A stretch of 64,000 nt of DNA, from the NCBI GenBank assembly GCA_023423065.1, contig JAFAGC010000028.1, forward strand, positions 1-64,000, read 5' to 3'. Under the pieces are notes generated by a model. The model made no database searches, was not told the DNA's origin, and was given only the letters and a program-made list of their open reading frames with translations. The position numbers and the translations under genes are program-made. Position 1 is the first letter of the stretch, and each line of letters starts with the position of its first letter. Of the stretch, positions 33,269-42,185 are shown piece after piece. Origin of the DNA: Pseudomonadota bacterium. GTDB lineage: Bacteria; Pseudomonadota; Gammaproteobacteria; Steroidobacterales; Steroidobacteraceae.

Positions 33269-34504
33269 ATGCATCGCACGCGCGCGCTCGTGCCCTTTTT
33301 CCTTTTGTTCACGCTATTCGGCGCGCATCTGCCCGCACACGCGCAGTTCGGCGACTTCGGCAAGAAGCTCAAGGACAAGCTCGAGCAGAAAGTCGAGCAG
33401 CGCGTGGATCGCAAGACCGACAAGGCCATGGAGGACGCGCTCGACAAGGTCGAGTGCGCGGCAACCGACACGGAATGTTTCGAGAAGGCCAAGGCGGAAG
33501 GCAAGGAAGTCACGACCGTGGACAGCCCTGCTCCGGGCAGCAAGTCCGCTCAACCTGCGCCGCTCAAGCCCGGCCAGGGCGCGTGGGCGAACTACGATTT
33601 CAAGCCGGGCGATCGCATCATCTTCGCCGATGATTTCTCGAAGGATGAGGTCGGCGATTTTCCGCGCCGCTTCGAGTTCAGGAGCGGCCAGATGGAGATC
33701 GTCGAATGGAACGAGGGGCGCTGGCTGCGCTCGGCGCAGGGCAAGTTCTTCATTCCGCTGCCGGAGACGCTGCCCGAGCGCTTCACGATGGAGTTCGACC
33801 TCACGGGCAATGGCAACGCCATGCTGCTCTCGTTCGACGGCAAGGAGCATGAATCCGCCGCACGCATGGAGTTCGGCGAGTATTTCGGTCGGCTGCGCGA
33901 CGACGTGATCGACGCGGAAGGCGAGTTCGGCCCGGGCGTGAAGACCGGCGAGCAGGTGGTGCACATCGCGATCTCCGTGGACGGCAAGCACGTCAAGGCG
34001 TACGCGAACGAGAAGCGTGTGTTCAACGCGCCGAACGCCAGTCTCGGCCGCGGTAACAAGATCTTCGTCAACATGAACGGCTGGACCGCGGAGCAGCCGC
34101 GCATGATCGCGAACGTGCGCATCGCGGCGGGCGGCAAGAAGCTGTACGACGCGCTCGCGGAGTCGGGTCGCGTGGCGACGCAGGGCGTGCTGTTCGACAC
34201 GGGCAGCGACCGCATCCGGCCCGAGTCGACGCCGACGCTCAAGGAGATCGGCACGATGCTCAAGGAGCATCAGGATCTGAAGCTCATGATCGAGGGGCAC
34301 ACGGACAACGTGGGCGCGGCGGCGGGCAATCAGTCGCTGAGCGAGAAGCGCGCGGCGGCGGTGCGGCAGTACCTGATCAGTACGTATGGAGTGGATGAGG
34401 GGCGGCTGCAGGCCAAGGGGTTCGGGGCGAGCAAGCCTTCGGCGGCGAACGATTCGCCTGAGGGGCGGCAGCAGAATCGTCGGGTCGAGCTCGTGAAGAT
34501 TTGA
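33269..34504 (+). CDS. OmpA-family outer-membrane-associated protein
   Basis: The protein is 411 residues from ATG 33269, which follows a CCGGAGG site; a frame opening at 33134 has no such site. It has a Sec signal (ending AHAQFG), a charged helical segment rich in Lys/Glu, a central beta-rich domain (about residues 100-270), and a C-terminal OmpA-like peptidoglycan-binding domain (LFDTGSDRIRPES, IEGHTDNVG, LQAKGFGASKP). It should tether envelope to peptidoglycan. Its middle is duplicated just upstream as a pseudogene. The next gene follows by 17 bases. Confidence 0.9.
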   Translation: MHRTRALVPFFLLFTLFGAHLPAHAQFGDFGKKLKDKLEQKVEQRVDRKTDKAMEDALDKVECAATDTECFEKAKAEGKEVTTVDSPAPGSKSAQPAPLKPGQGAWANYDFKPGDRIIFADDFSKDEVGDFPRRFEFRSGQMEIVEWNEGRWLRSAQGKFFIPLPETLPERFTMEFDLTGNGNAMLLSFDGKEHESAARMEFGEYFGRLRDDVIDAEGEFGPGVKTGEQVVHIAISVDGKHVKAYANEKRVFNAPNASLGRGNKIFVNMNGWTAEQPRMIANVRIAAGGKKLYDALAESGRVATQGVLFDTGSDRIRPESTPTLKEIGTMLKEHQDLKLMIEGHTDNVGAAAGNQSLSEKRAAAVRQYLISTYGVDEGRLQAKGFGASKPSAANDSPEGRQQNRRVELVKI

Positions 34505-34521
34505 ATTCGGGGAAGATGCTC

Positions 34522-35028
34522 ATGACTTTTGAAAATCGAATTGTGCGGGCTGGTGTGCTGGCGCTGGTGTTTGCGCTGCTGGCTGCGGTGTTGGCGCAGC
34601 CCGTCCAGGCTGCTGGCGGTGGCGATGCGGACCTGCGCGAGCTGTCGCGCTACACGCTGACGATGGCGGACATTCGCAGGTACGCGGCGGCGAATGCGAA
34701 CCTGGCCAAGCAGCCGAAGGCCGAGGAGGACGAAGACTCCGAGGACGATGAGAGCAGCGACAACGAGTCGCTCGATCAGATGGCGGCACGCATCGCGAAG
34801 ATGCCCGAGGCACGCAAGGCGATCGAAGCGGCTGGTCTCACGCCGCGGCAGTACGCAGTGATCACGATGGCGCTGTTCCAGGCTTCGATGGCGCAGTTCG
34901 CGGTGGAACAGGGGGCGGATCCGGCCAAGGTCGCGCGGGATGCCAGCGTGAATCCGGCGAACATCCGCTTCGTGAAAGAGCACAAGGCGGAGCTCGAGAA
35001 GCTGAAGAGTCCGAGCAGCGAGGACTGA
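34522..35028 (+). CDS. Exported hypothetical protein with acidic linker
   Basis: The product is 168 residues from ATG 34522, chosen because GGGGAAG sits six bases upstream. A Sec signal (VLALVFALLAAVLAQPVQAA) precedes a helical protein with a strongly acidic stretch (EEDEDSEDDESSDNE, about residues 68-82). The rest is Ala/Glu-rich with LTPRQYAVITMALFQASMAQ. It is the second gene of the OmpA-like operon. I do not recognise the family. Confidence 0.75.
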   Translation: MTFENRIVRAGVLALVFALLAAVLAQPVQAAGGGDADLRELSRYTLTMADIRRYAAANANLAKQPKAEEDEDSEDDESSDNESLDQMAARIAKMPEARKAIEAAGLTPRQYAVITMALFQASMAQFAVEQGADPAKVARDASVNPANIRFVKEHKAELEKLKSPSSED

Positions 35029-35038
35029 CTTCACAAGC

Positions 35039-35069
35039 GGCTCGCGGCAGGTAGTGCGAGCCTTGAATT
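35039..35069 (+). terminator. Hairpin terminator after the OmpA operon
   Basis: GGCTCGC (35039-35045) pairs with GCGAGCC (35056-35062) around a 10-base loop, followed by TTGAATTGT. The U-tract is weak, but the site is 10 bases past the stop and between convergent genes. Confidence 0.45.
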
Positions 35070-35105
35070 GTCAGGAGCCTCCGCGCCCTCGCCCGATTGC
35101 AAGCA

Positions 35106-36155
35106 CTAACGACGGCGTCGCTGCCGCTCCGTTCTATGATGCCGGACGCGCGCGAAGCTCACGAGCTTCCTGGTGGGCTCGTCCCACAGGCGGTAGCGCA
35201 GAGACTTGAAGCTGGCGAACAAGGTGATGGGCTTTACCTGCTCGAAGACAGGGTCCGCCTTGTGGCATCGCTCGAGGTTGTAGTTAGGGATGTTCGGGCT
35301 CAGGTGATGAATGTGGTGGAAGCCGATATTGCCGGACAACCACTGCAACAGGCGCGGCAGCTAGTAATAGGAACTCCCCTGCAGCGCGGCCGCGGTGTAA
35401 TCCCATTGTTCGTCGCGTTCCCAATACGCGTCCTCGAACTGGTGCTGGATGTAGAACAGCCAGATGCCCGAGGCGCCGGCAACCATCCAGGCCACGAGCT
35501 GCAGCAGTAGATAGTCCCAGAAGCCGAACAGCCAGCTCATGCCGGCGGCCACGGCCAGCAATGCGACGTTCATCAGCCACACGGAATACCGCTCCCGCGG
35601 GCTCGCGTCGGAGGCGGAGAATCGCTGGCGGATCAGGAAGATGTACAGCGGGGCGATCACGAACAGCACGAAGGGATTGCGCTGGAAGCGATAGGTGAAG
35701 CGTTGCCATTTCCGTGCCTCCAGGTACTCCTGGACCGTCATCGTCCAGATGTCGCCCACACCGCGTTTGTCTAACTTGCCGGACGTGCCGTGATGGATGG
35801 CGTGCTGCCAGCGCCAGTGGTAGTAAGGCGTGAAGGTCAGGACGCCGCAGATGAAGCCGACGACGGCATTCGCCCAGTGCGACTTGAAGAACGATCCATG
35901 CCCGCAGTCGTGGAAGAAGATGAAGACGCGGACCAGCAATGAGCCGGCCACCATCGCGACAGGGATCGCCAGCCAGAGGGAGATCTCCTTCAAGTGGTAC
36001 ATCGACACCCAGAGCAATGCGTAGGGCACGAGGGTGTTGAACAGCTGCCAGAGCGCACGGCTCGTGGATGGCTGCTGAAAACGGACGAGCACGGATCGAA
36101 GGCGCTTGCGTCCTTCTCGATCGAGTGAGTCTTGATCGGGGGGTTCGGTCAACAT
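35106..36155 (-). pseudogene. Fatty acid desaturase interrupted by one in-frame TAG
   Basis: The reading frame from ATG 36155 encodes a membrane fatty acid desaturase with histidine box 1 (HDCGHGSF) and box 2 (QHAIHHG), and stops at TAG (35361-35363) after residue 264. In the same frame, with no further stop, translation would continue LPRLLQWLSGNIGFHHIHHL to 35106, including box 3 (HHIHH), which the di-iron site needs. The context SSYY-stop-LPRLLQW matches a conserved stretch in intact desaturases, so a single base change from a sense codon explains it. The truncated product should be inactive unless the stop is read through or is a sequencing error. Confidence 0.85.
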
Positions 36156-36221
36156 GGCAGTGGGATTATCCGCCCGGGTCCGGGATCGCGCCGTCCGAGA
36201 TATCCCGTACTTGCTGCCCGG

Positions 36222-38402
36222 CTATCGGCCCTTCGGTCTCGCTCGGGGCGGACTGGGGGTCCTAGGCAGACCGGTGTGCTGTGTCTTGAACGGACGATGC
36301 GGGCTCCCGCCTCTTTTCCCTTCGCTTGCATCTCCTGTTCCGGCGGGCTGATACGACGGCACGAGCTGGTGCTTGCCGTTTCCGATCAGGTCCGCCCTGC
36401 CCATCCGCCGTAACGCCTCGCGCAACACCGGCCAGTTGTTAGGATCGTGATAACGCAGGAATGCCTTGTGCAGCCGGCGCTGCTTGAGGCCCTTCGGGAT
36501 CGTCACCTCTTCGCTCTCGCGCGTGACCTTGCGCAACGGATTCTTGAGCGTGTGATACATCGCGGTGGCCGTCGCCATCGGTGACGGCAGGAACGCCTGC
36601 ACCTGGTCGGCGCGGAAGCCGTTCTTCTTGAGCCACAACGCGAGCTCGAGCATGTCCTCGTCCGTCGTGCCGGGATGCGCGGCGATGAAGTACGGGATGA
36701 GGTACTGCTCCTTGCCGGCGGCCTTGCTGTACTTGTCGAACAGCTCCTTGAACTTGTAGTAAGTCCCGACGCCGGGCTTCATCATCTTCGACAGCGGCCC
36801 TTCGCCGATCGCTTCGGGCGCGATCTTTAGATAGCCGCCCACGTGATGCTGGGCCAGTTCCTTCACGTACTCGGGCGATTCGATCGCGAGGTCGTAGCGC
36901 ACGCCGCTCGCGATCAGGATCTTCTTCACGCCGGGCAGCGCGCGGGCTTTGCGATAGAGCTGGATCAGCGCGGAGTGATCGGTGTTGAGGTTCGGGCAGA
37001 TGCCGGGGTAGACGCAGCTCGGCTTGCGGCAGGCCTTCTCGATGTCTCGGCTCTTGCACGCGATGCGATACATGTTCGCGGTCGGGCCGCCGAGATCGGA
37101 GATGACGCCGGTGAAACCGGGCACGCTGTCGCGCACCTTTTCGATCTCTTTGAGCACCGATGCTTCGCTGCGGCTCTGGATGATGCGGCCCTCGTGCTCG
37201 GTGATGCTGCAGAACGTGCAGCCACCGAAGCATCCGCGCTGGATGGCGATCGAGAACTTGATCATCTTGTAGGCGGGGATTTCCTGGTTGCCGTAGCTGG
37301 GATGTGGCACGCGCGCGTACGGGAGTTCGTACACGTAGTCCATGTCTCGGGTGGTTAGAGGGATCGGCGGTGGGTTGAGCCAGACGTCGGTGTCGCCGTG
37401 GCGCTGCACGAGGGCGCGGGCGTTGCCGGGGTTGGCTTCGAGATGGAGGATGCGGGAGGCGTGGGCGTAGAGCACGGGGTCGCTCGACACCTGCTCGAAG
37501 CTCGGCATGCGGATGACGCTGCGCTCGCGGTCTTCGGACTTCACGCGGCGGGCGAACTTCACGACGACTTCCCGAGGACGCTCCTCTTCAGGTCTGTCCC
37601 CGTTTGCTAGGAAACGAGGAATGTCCCCATTTTTCTCCCGAATCTCGGGCTCCATCGCATATGGATCGATGGGCGGATTCAGGGGGCCGGGGGTGTCGAC
37701 GGTGGTCGAGTCGATTTCGATGAAGTCGTGGGACTTGCGCGCGAATGCCGCGCCGCGCAGGTCGGTGATCTCGGAGATCTTCGCGCCGGCCGCGAGGCGG
37801 TGCGCGATCTCGACGATCTGGCGCTCGGCATTGCCGAACACCAGGAGATCGGCCTTCGCATCGAGCAGGATCGAGCGGCGCACTTTCTCGCTCCAGTAGT
37901 CGAAGTGCGCGATGCGGCGCAAGGACGCCTCGATGCCGCCGACGACGATGGGCACATCCTTGAACGCCTCGCGCGCGCGCTGCGCGTAGACGACGACAGA
38001 GCGATCCGGCCGCTTGCCGCCCTCGCCGCCCGGCGTGTACGCGTCATCGCTGCGGATGCGTTTGTCCGAGGTGTAGCGGTTCACCATCGAGTCCATGTTG
38101 CCCGCGGTGATGCCGAAGAAGAGATTGGGCTTGCCTAACTGCTTGAACGGCTCGGCGCTGTGCCAGTCCGGCTGCGCGATGATGCCGACGCGAAAGCCCT
38201 GCGCCTCGAGCAACCGGCCCATGATCGCCATGCCGAAGCTCGGGTGATCCACGTACGCATCGCCGGTCACGATGATGACGTCGCAGGAATCCCAGCCGAG
38301 CTGCTCCATCTCCGCGCGCGACATGGGCAGGAACGGCGCGACGCCGAAGCGGGCGGCCCAGTATTTGCGATACGAGAAGAGGTCTTTGGCGGCGGCGGAC
38401 AT
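36222..38402 (-). CDS. ygiQ: YgiQ family radical SAM protein carrying a REP insertion
   Basis: The protein is 726 residues from ATG 38402, which has GGAG upstream and matches the family N-terminus; ATG 38414 is possible. The N-terminal domain has GWDSCDVIIVTGDAYVDHPS, and the radical SAM cluster motif is CFGGCTFC (about residue 390). The C-terminal extension is poorly conserved. The reaction of YgiQ is unknown. At about residues 257-271 the reading frame crosses a family C REP arm (37591-37630) that encodes KNGDIPRFLANGDRP; this looks like an in-frame insertion in a loop rather than family sequence. Confidence 0.93.
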   Translation of the reverse strand: MSAAAKDLFSYRKYWAARFGVAPFLPMSRAEMEQLGWDSCDVIIVTGDAYVDHPSFGMAIMGRLLEAQGFRVGIIAQPDWHSAEPFKQLGKPNLFFGITAGNMDSMVNRYTSDKRIRSDDAYTPGGEGGKRPDRSVVVYAQRAREAFKDVPIVVGGIEASLRRIAHFDYWSEKVRRSILLDAKADLLVFGNAERQIVEIAHRLAAGAKISEITDLRGAAFARKSHDFIEIDSTTVDTPGPLNPPIDPYAMEPEIREKNGDIPRFLANGDRPEEERPREVVVKFARRVKSEDRERSVIRMPSFEQVSSDPVLYAHASRILHLEANPGNARALVQRHGDTDVWLNPPPIPLTTRDMDYVYELPYARVPHPSYGNQEIPAYKMIKFSIAIQRGCFGGCTFCSITEHEGRIIQSRSEASVLKEIEKVRDSVPGFTGVISDLGGPTANMYRIACKSRDIEKACRKPSCVYPGICPNLNTDHSALIQLYRKARALPGVKKILIASGVRYDLAIESPEYVKELAQHHVGGYLKIAPEAIGEGPLSKMMKPGVGTYYKFKELFDKYSKAAGKEQYLIPYFIAAHPGTTDEDMLELALWLKKNGFRADQVQAFLPSPMATATAMYHTLKNPLRKVTRESEEVTIPKGLKQRRLHKAFLRYHDPNNWPVLREALRRMGRADLIGNGKHQLVPSYQPAGTGDASEGKRGGSPHRPFKTQHTGLPRTPSPPRARPKGR
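37591..37630. repeat. REP family C arm inside the ygiQ coding frame
   Basis: The 40 bases read GGTCTGTCCCCGTTTGCTAG then GAAACGAGGAATGTCCCCAT, nearly identical to the right arm of the element at 57934-57971. The orientation keeps the ygiQ frame open. Only one arm is present. Confidence 0.85.
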
Positions 38403-38664
38403 CGGCGACTCCATCGAAAGACTGGCAAGTCAGGAATGGAGTTGGAGTCGCGGCGTGTGTGCGCGCCAATGCGCGCGAGGCCTCGAGCAGCGCCGAAACT
38501 TACGTCGGCCAACACCATTTCCCGATCGGGTCAGGCACCCCCGGGCTCGGCACGTCTTGCGAAGCAGGCCTACTGCCAGGGGCTGGATGGCGCGCAGTGT
38601 AGGCGGGGCTGGGCCGAAGTCAAAAAACACTGCAGAAACTGGCTTGAATAGCGAGATTTGGCGC

Positions 38665-38692
38665 TTGACCGTGCGTGTGCGAGTGCTACGTT
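38665..38692 (+). promoter_or_regulatory. Predicted parDE promoter
   Basis: TTGACC (38665-38670) and TACGTT (38687-38692) are separated by 16 bases. The antitoxin ATG begins only 8 bases after the -10 box, so the message may be leaderless or nearly so; no ribosome site is visible before the ATG. Confidence 0.45.
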
Positions 38693-38700
38693 TGTGCCAT

Positions 38701-38982
38701 ATGGCCGAAACCACCACCATCCGCCTGCCGCCCAAGCTGAGGGCACGCCTGCGTGCGATCGCCAAGGAGACGGATCGATCCGTACACAGCCTCATTCTGG
38801 AGGCTGTCGAGAAGCACGCGGCATACGAAGAACAGATGCGCAGCCTGGTGAAGGAAGCGCTCGAGGCGGATGCGGAGATCGAACGGACAGGCGAGGTCTA
38901 TCGTGCGGAAGACGTTCACGCATGGGCGGAACGCCTCGCGGGGAAGGTTGCGAGCCCTCGGCCCAAGCCGTGGCGCAGGTAG
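38701..38982 (+). CDS. parD: Ribbon-helix-helix antitoxin, ParD-like
   Basis: The 93-residue protein begins TTTIRLPPKLRARLRAIAKE and continues DRSVHSLILEAVEKHA, the CopG/ParD ribbon-helix-helix pattern. The acidic helical tail would wrap the toxin. Its 3' end overlaps the toxin gene by 13 bases. It should repress the operon with the toxin as co-repressor. Confidence 0.85.
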   Translation: MAETTTIRLPPKLRARLRAIAKETDRSVHSLILEAVEKHAAYEEQMRSLVKEALEADAEIERTGEVYRAEDVHAWAERLAGKVASPRPKPWRR

Positions 38983-39263
38983 TCTATTCGGCGCGCGCAC
39001 TCGACCACATCGAGCGCGCGATCGAGCACCTGGCTGCCGAGAATCCAACGGCCGCGATGGCAACGGTAGCTGCAATACGCTCCGCGGTGGAGAACCTTGC
39101 CGCACATCCCCTCATAGGCCGCCGGATCGAAGCCGACATCCGCGAACTCGTCGTCTCATATGGCGCGACCGGTTACATCGCGCTGTACCGATTCATCGTG
39201 CAGCTGGATGAGGTACGGGTGCTAGCTGTCCGCCACCAACGCGAGATAGGCTATCTACCCTGA
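38970..39263 (+). CDS. parE: ParE/RelE-superfamily toxin
   Basis: From GTG 38970 the product is 97 residues: VVYSARALDHIERAIEHLAA at the start, the RRIEADIRELVVSY centre and a C-terminal VLAVRHQREIGYLP, matching ParE/RelE fold proteins. ParE toxins poison DNA gyrase and RelE members cut mRNA; the subfamily cannot be fixed here. The overlap with the antitoxin gene supports the start. A CTATCTA copy lies at its 3' end. Confidence 0.85.
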   Translation: MAQVVYSARALDHIERAIEHLAAENPTAAMATVAAIRSAVENLAAHPLIGRRIEADIRELVVSYGATGYIALYRFIVQLDEVRVLAVRHQREIGYLP

Positions 39264-39288
39264 GAACTGACACGTAAAGGGAGTCGAC

Positions 39289-40689
39289 GTGGCAAGCACA
39301 AGGAAGTGGATGGCGACGGGGCTCGCCATATTGGTCGTGGCCGTCGGCGGCGGCATAGGCTATTCGCACATACTCGAGAACAGAGCGGCGCTGGCCGCGT
39401 TCCGCGCGCTGCCGGCAAGCGAACGCAATCTCGCGGTCTTCGATGCCGCGTGCGACTTCCTCGAGCAACGCTACTTCAATCGCGAGCTGATCGATAGCGC
39501 CGATTGGCCGCGATACAAAGCCCTCTGGCGCGCCAAGGCCGCAGCCGAGCAACCTGGATTCCTGTACGACAACGTCCTCAACAATTTTGCGGCCGCGTTT
39601 CCGGACTCGCACGTGGCATTTGCACCTCCGGCGCACCGGGAAGCGCTCGTCATGGAAATGTCGCCGGAAATGCAGGCCAGGGCATCGGCCCTGCCGCCGA
39701 TCTCCGAACAGGAGCGAGCCGAACGCCACGCCCTGCTCGCCGAACGAGTGCAGGCATTCTTTTCGTCACCCGGCTTCTTCTGGCCACGGATACGCCGCGG
39801 CGAATTCGGGGAAATGCTGGTCGATCGGGTTATCCGTGCATCCGCCGCCGAACGCGCGGGCATATCGCCTGGATGGGTGATGACTTACATGAACCGGCGC
39901 CTGACCAACGATTCGGCGACGTTCACCGGAAAGTTTCTCGATCTGGGACCGGAAGGACTCCGGCAGTTCGAGAAGACGGGCATGTTCCCCGGCACCGAAA
40001 CCCGGGAGCAGCGGCTCGCGTACATCGAAGCGAACGCCTTCACCGTCGAGTTCGAGCTGTCGGTGACGGAACCGGCGTCGGATTTCGAAACCCGGCAGTT
40101 TCCGGCCGGAGTGACCTATCTACGCTTCGACGGATTCACGCCCTCGTGGCTGCTCGGCGGCGGCCTCGCGGCCAAGGCGATGGACGTCATCGACTCGGCG
40201 GGTCCGGGCGGACTGATCCTGGACCTGCGCTACAACCATGGCGGGCGAAGCCTGGAAATGGCCCGCATCGGCGGGCGGTTGTTAGGCGACGACACGGTAC
40301 TCGGCTACTCGCGGCATGCGGACGGAACACTTTTCATCGAAGACGGCATGCTCTTGGGCGATCACTACCATGGGCCGCTCGTGGTGCTGATCGGTCCCTC
40401 GACGACGAGCGCCGGCGAGGTCATCGCGGCGGCCGTGCAGGATCACAAACGCGGAAAGTTGATCGGCCGAGCCACGAACGGCTCGGCGGTCGTGGGTCAC
40501 AAGTTCGACCTGCCGGACGGCGGCAAGATGATGGTGCCGGTGCAGGACTTCCTGCGCATCGACGAGCGGCGCATCGATGGCGTCGGCGTCGAGCCGGACA
40601 TCTGGATCGTTCCCACGCTCGAAGATGTTCGCGCGGGGCGGGATCCGGTGTTGGAACGGGCGCTTCAGGAAATCGGCGCGACTATCTAG
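39289..40689 (+). CDS. S41 family C-terminal-processing-type peptidase
   Basis: The protein is 466 residues from GTG 39289 with an AAAGGGAG site. An N-terminal anchor (LAILVVAVGGGIGYSHI) is followed by a helical segment, a PDZ-like region around AGISPGWVMTYMNRR, and the S41 core: GLILDLRYNHGG, then the nucleophile S374 in STTSAGEVIAAA and GRATNGSAVVGH. It is tail-specific-protease-like and should act in the periplasm. It overlaps the convergent HxlR-type gene by 4 bases. Confidence 0.88.
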   Translation: MASTRKWMATGLAILVVAVGGGIGYSHILENRAALAAFRALPASERNLAVFDAACDFLEQRYFNRELIDSADWPRYKALWRAKAAAEQPGFLYDNVLNNFAAAFPDSHVAFAPPAHREALVMEMSPEMQARASALPPISEQERAERHALLAERVQAFFSSPGFFWPRIRRGEFGEMLVDRVIRASAAERAGISPGWVMTYMNRRLTNDSATFTGKFLDLGPEGLRQFEKTGMFPGTETREQRLAYIEANAFTVEFELSVTEPASDFETRQFPAGVTYLRFDGFTPSWLLGGGLAAKAMDVIDSAGPGGLILDLRYNHGGRSLEMARIGGRLLGDDTVLGYSRHADGTLFIEDGMLLGDHYHGPLVVLIGPSTTSAGEVIAAAVQDHKRGKLIGRATNGSAVVGHKFDLPDGGKMMVPVQDFLRIDERRIDGVGVEPDIWIVPTLEDVRAGRDPVLERALQEIGATI

Positions 40690-41399
40690 CTACCCCCCAC
40701 TGCGAACGGCCGCGCCCGCTTGACGGGTGCATAGACACTCAGCAGTAGCCAGGTCGGAAATGCCCGCCGTATCGCGGGTGCACCCTGCAGCTGCAGGCGG
40801 CCGGAGCGGATTTCTTCCCGGATCGGCCGGATTCCTCGCCACACTTCCGCCATCGTGCGCACGCGTGTCACCACGCGCACGGTGGGCTCGAAGCCCGGAT
40901 CCTTGAGACACACATCCACCCGCCCGCGGGAGTGCACGAGCCAGAAGCGGCGCTGCCGCGGCGAATCGCTGAACTCGATTTCGATGACGGTGCGGCCCGC
41001 GGGCATCGCGTCGATGTTCAATCGCCGATGCATCGCCCACACCAGCCAGCCGGGATCGAGATCGGCGGGACGAATCTCGCGCGCCCAGCGCTGGCCCCAC
41101 TGCCCGATCGCCGCGACGACCGCGCGTAATTCCTCGCCCGCCCTCGTCAGCCGATAGTCGCGGCCGCGCGGATTGCCGGACTCGACGCGCTCGACGACAC
41201 CGGCGCGCTCGAGCGTGCGCAACCGCTCTCTCAGCAGTGTCGGCGAGAGCCGCGGCACGCCGCGGCGGATGTCGTTGAAGCGATGCGCGCCGGTCAGCAG
41301 TTCGCGCACGACCAGCAGCGTCCAGCGTTCCGCGAGCACCTCGGAAGACAGCGCGACGGGACAGAACTGGCCGTATTCCTGGTGCATGGCGCGGAGCAT
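40686..41399 (-). CDS. HxlR-type winged-helix regulator with C-terminal domain
   Basis: The product is 237 residues from ATG 41399 (41387 and 41423 also possible; no start has a strong ribosome site). The N-terminal HxlR winged helix is clear: CPVALSSEVLAERWTLLVVR, GAHRFNDIRRGVPRLSPTLL, RLRTLERAGVVERV. The C-terminal 110 residues (IEIEFSDSPRQRRFWLVHS) form an SCP2-like/alpha-beta extension seen in some longer HxlR proteins. Its targets are unknown, but the divergent cupin-type gene 110 bases away is a candidate. Confidence 0.87.
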   Translation of the reverse strand: MLRAMHQEYGQFCPVALSSEVLAERWTLLVVRELLTGAHRFNDIRRGVPRLSPTLLRERLRTLERAGVVERVESGNPRGRDYRLTRAGEELRAVVAAIGQWGQRWAREIRPADLDPGWLVWAMHRRLNIDAMPAGRTVIEIEFSDSPRQRRFWLVHSRGRVDVCLKDPGFEPTVRVVTRVRTMAEVWRGIRPIREEIRSGRLQLQGAPAIRRAFPTWLLLSVYAPVKRARPFAVGGS

Positions 41400-41509
41400 C
41401 CCGCCGCGCGACGTGCGCCGCAATACGGAGGACGGTCCAGATTCGTGACTAGCGGCGCTGGAGGCGCGGGCGGAGACTCACGCTCCGGGTTCCATGCAGG
41501 AGACGGGTC

Positions 41510-42181
41510 ATGGCGCAGGTATTTTCACCTGCTCGTCGCGCGTTGTTGCTCGGCGGGTGCGCGGTGGCCGCGGCGCATCACGCCGCGGCGCGGGCAGGCG
41601 CGACGCCCGCCAGAACGGCCCGTCGCTTCGACACGGAGCGGTTCATCGAAGACTGTCGCTCCGCCAATGCAAGCGGGGGCGATGCCCAGGCAAACATCAA
41701 GGAATTGCTCGCACGCGAACTCTCGGATCGCGACTCGGTGCTCACGGGACTGGGTCCGCCGACGAAAGGCGGACTGAAGGCGCTGTACCGCTCCCGCGAG
41801 CTAACTATCTTGAACATCGTCTGGTCCCCGCTCATGCAACTCCTGCCGCACGACCACAACATGTGGGCGCTGATCGGCATCTACACCGGCCGCGAGGACA
41901 ACATCTTCTGGCTACGCGATGGGGCGCGACTGAGCGCGGTCGATGCCGCGGCCATCTCGGCTGGCGACGTCGTTCCATTGCCGAGCGACGTGATCCACTC
42001 CGTGAACAACCCGATCGAGAAGCTCACCGGCGCGATCCACGTCTACGGCGGCGATTTCTTCGCCGTGCATCGCAGCGAGTGGGATCCGGAGACGCTCACC
42101 GAGCGCGACTGGAGCATCGCCGACGCGGTGCGCAACTTCGAGCGGTCGAACGCGAGATTCGCCGGCGAGTGCGGTCGCTGA
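41510..42181 (+). CDS. Exported cupin-type (COG5553-like) metal-dependent protein
   Basis: The 223-residue protein has an Arg/Ala-rich signal region (RRALLLGGCAVAAAHHAAA), then a double-stranded beta-helix related to cysteine dioxygenase-like enzymes. Metal ligands are likely in LLPHDHNMWALIGIYTG (two His) and DVIHSVNNP (one His), with a second motif HVYGGDFFAV. It would bind Fe(II) or another metal. The ribosome site is GGAGACGGG. The reaction is unknown. Confidence 0.75.
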   Translation: MAQVFSPARRALLLGGCAVAAAHHAAARAGATPARTARRFDTERFIEDCRSANASGGDAQANIKELLARELSDRDSVLTGLGPPTKGGLKALYRSRELTILNIVWSPLMQLLPHDHNMWALIGIYTGREDNIFWLRDGARLSAVDAAAISAGDVVPLPSDVIHSVNNPIEKLTGAIHVYGGDFFAVHRSEWDPETLTERDWSIADAVRNFERSNARFAGECGR

Positions 42182-42185
42182 ATAG

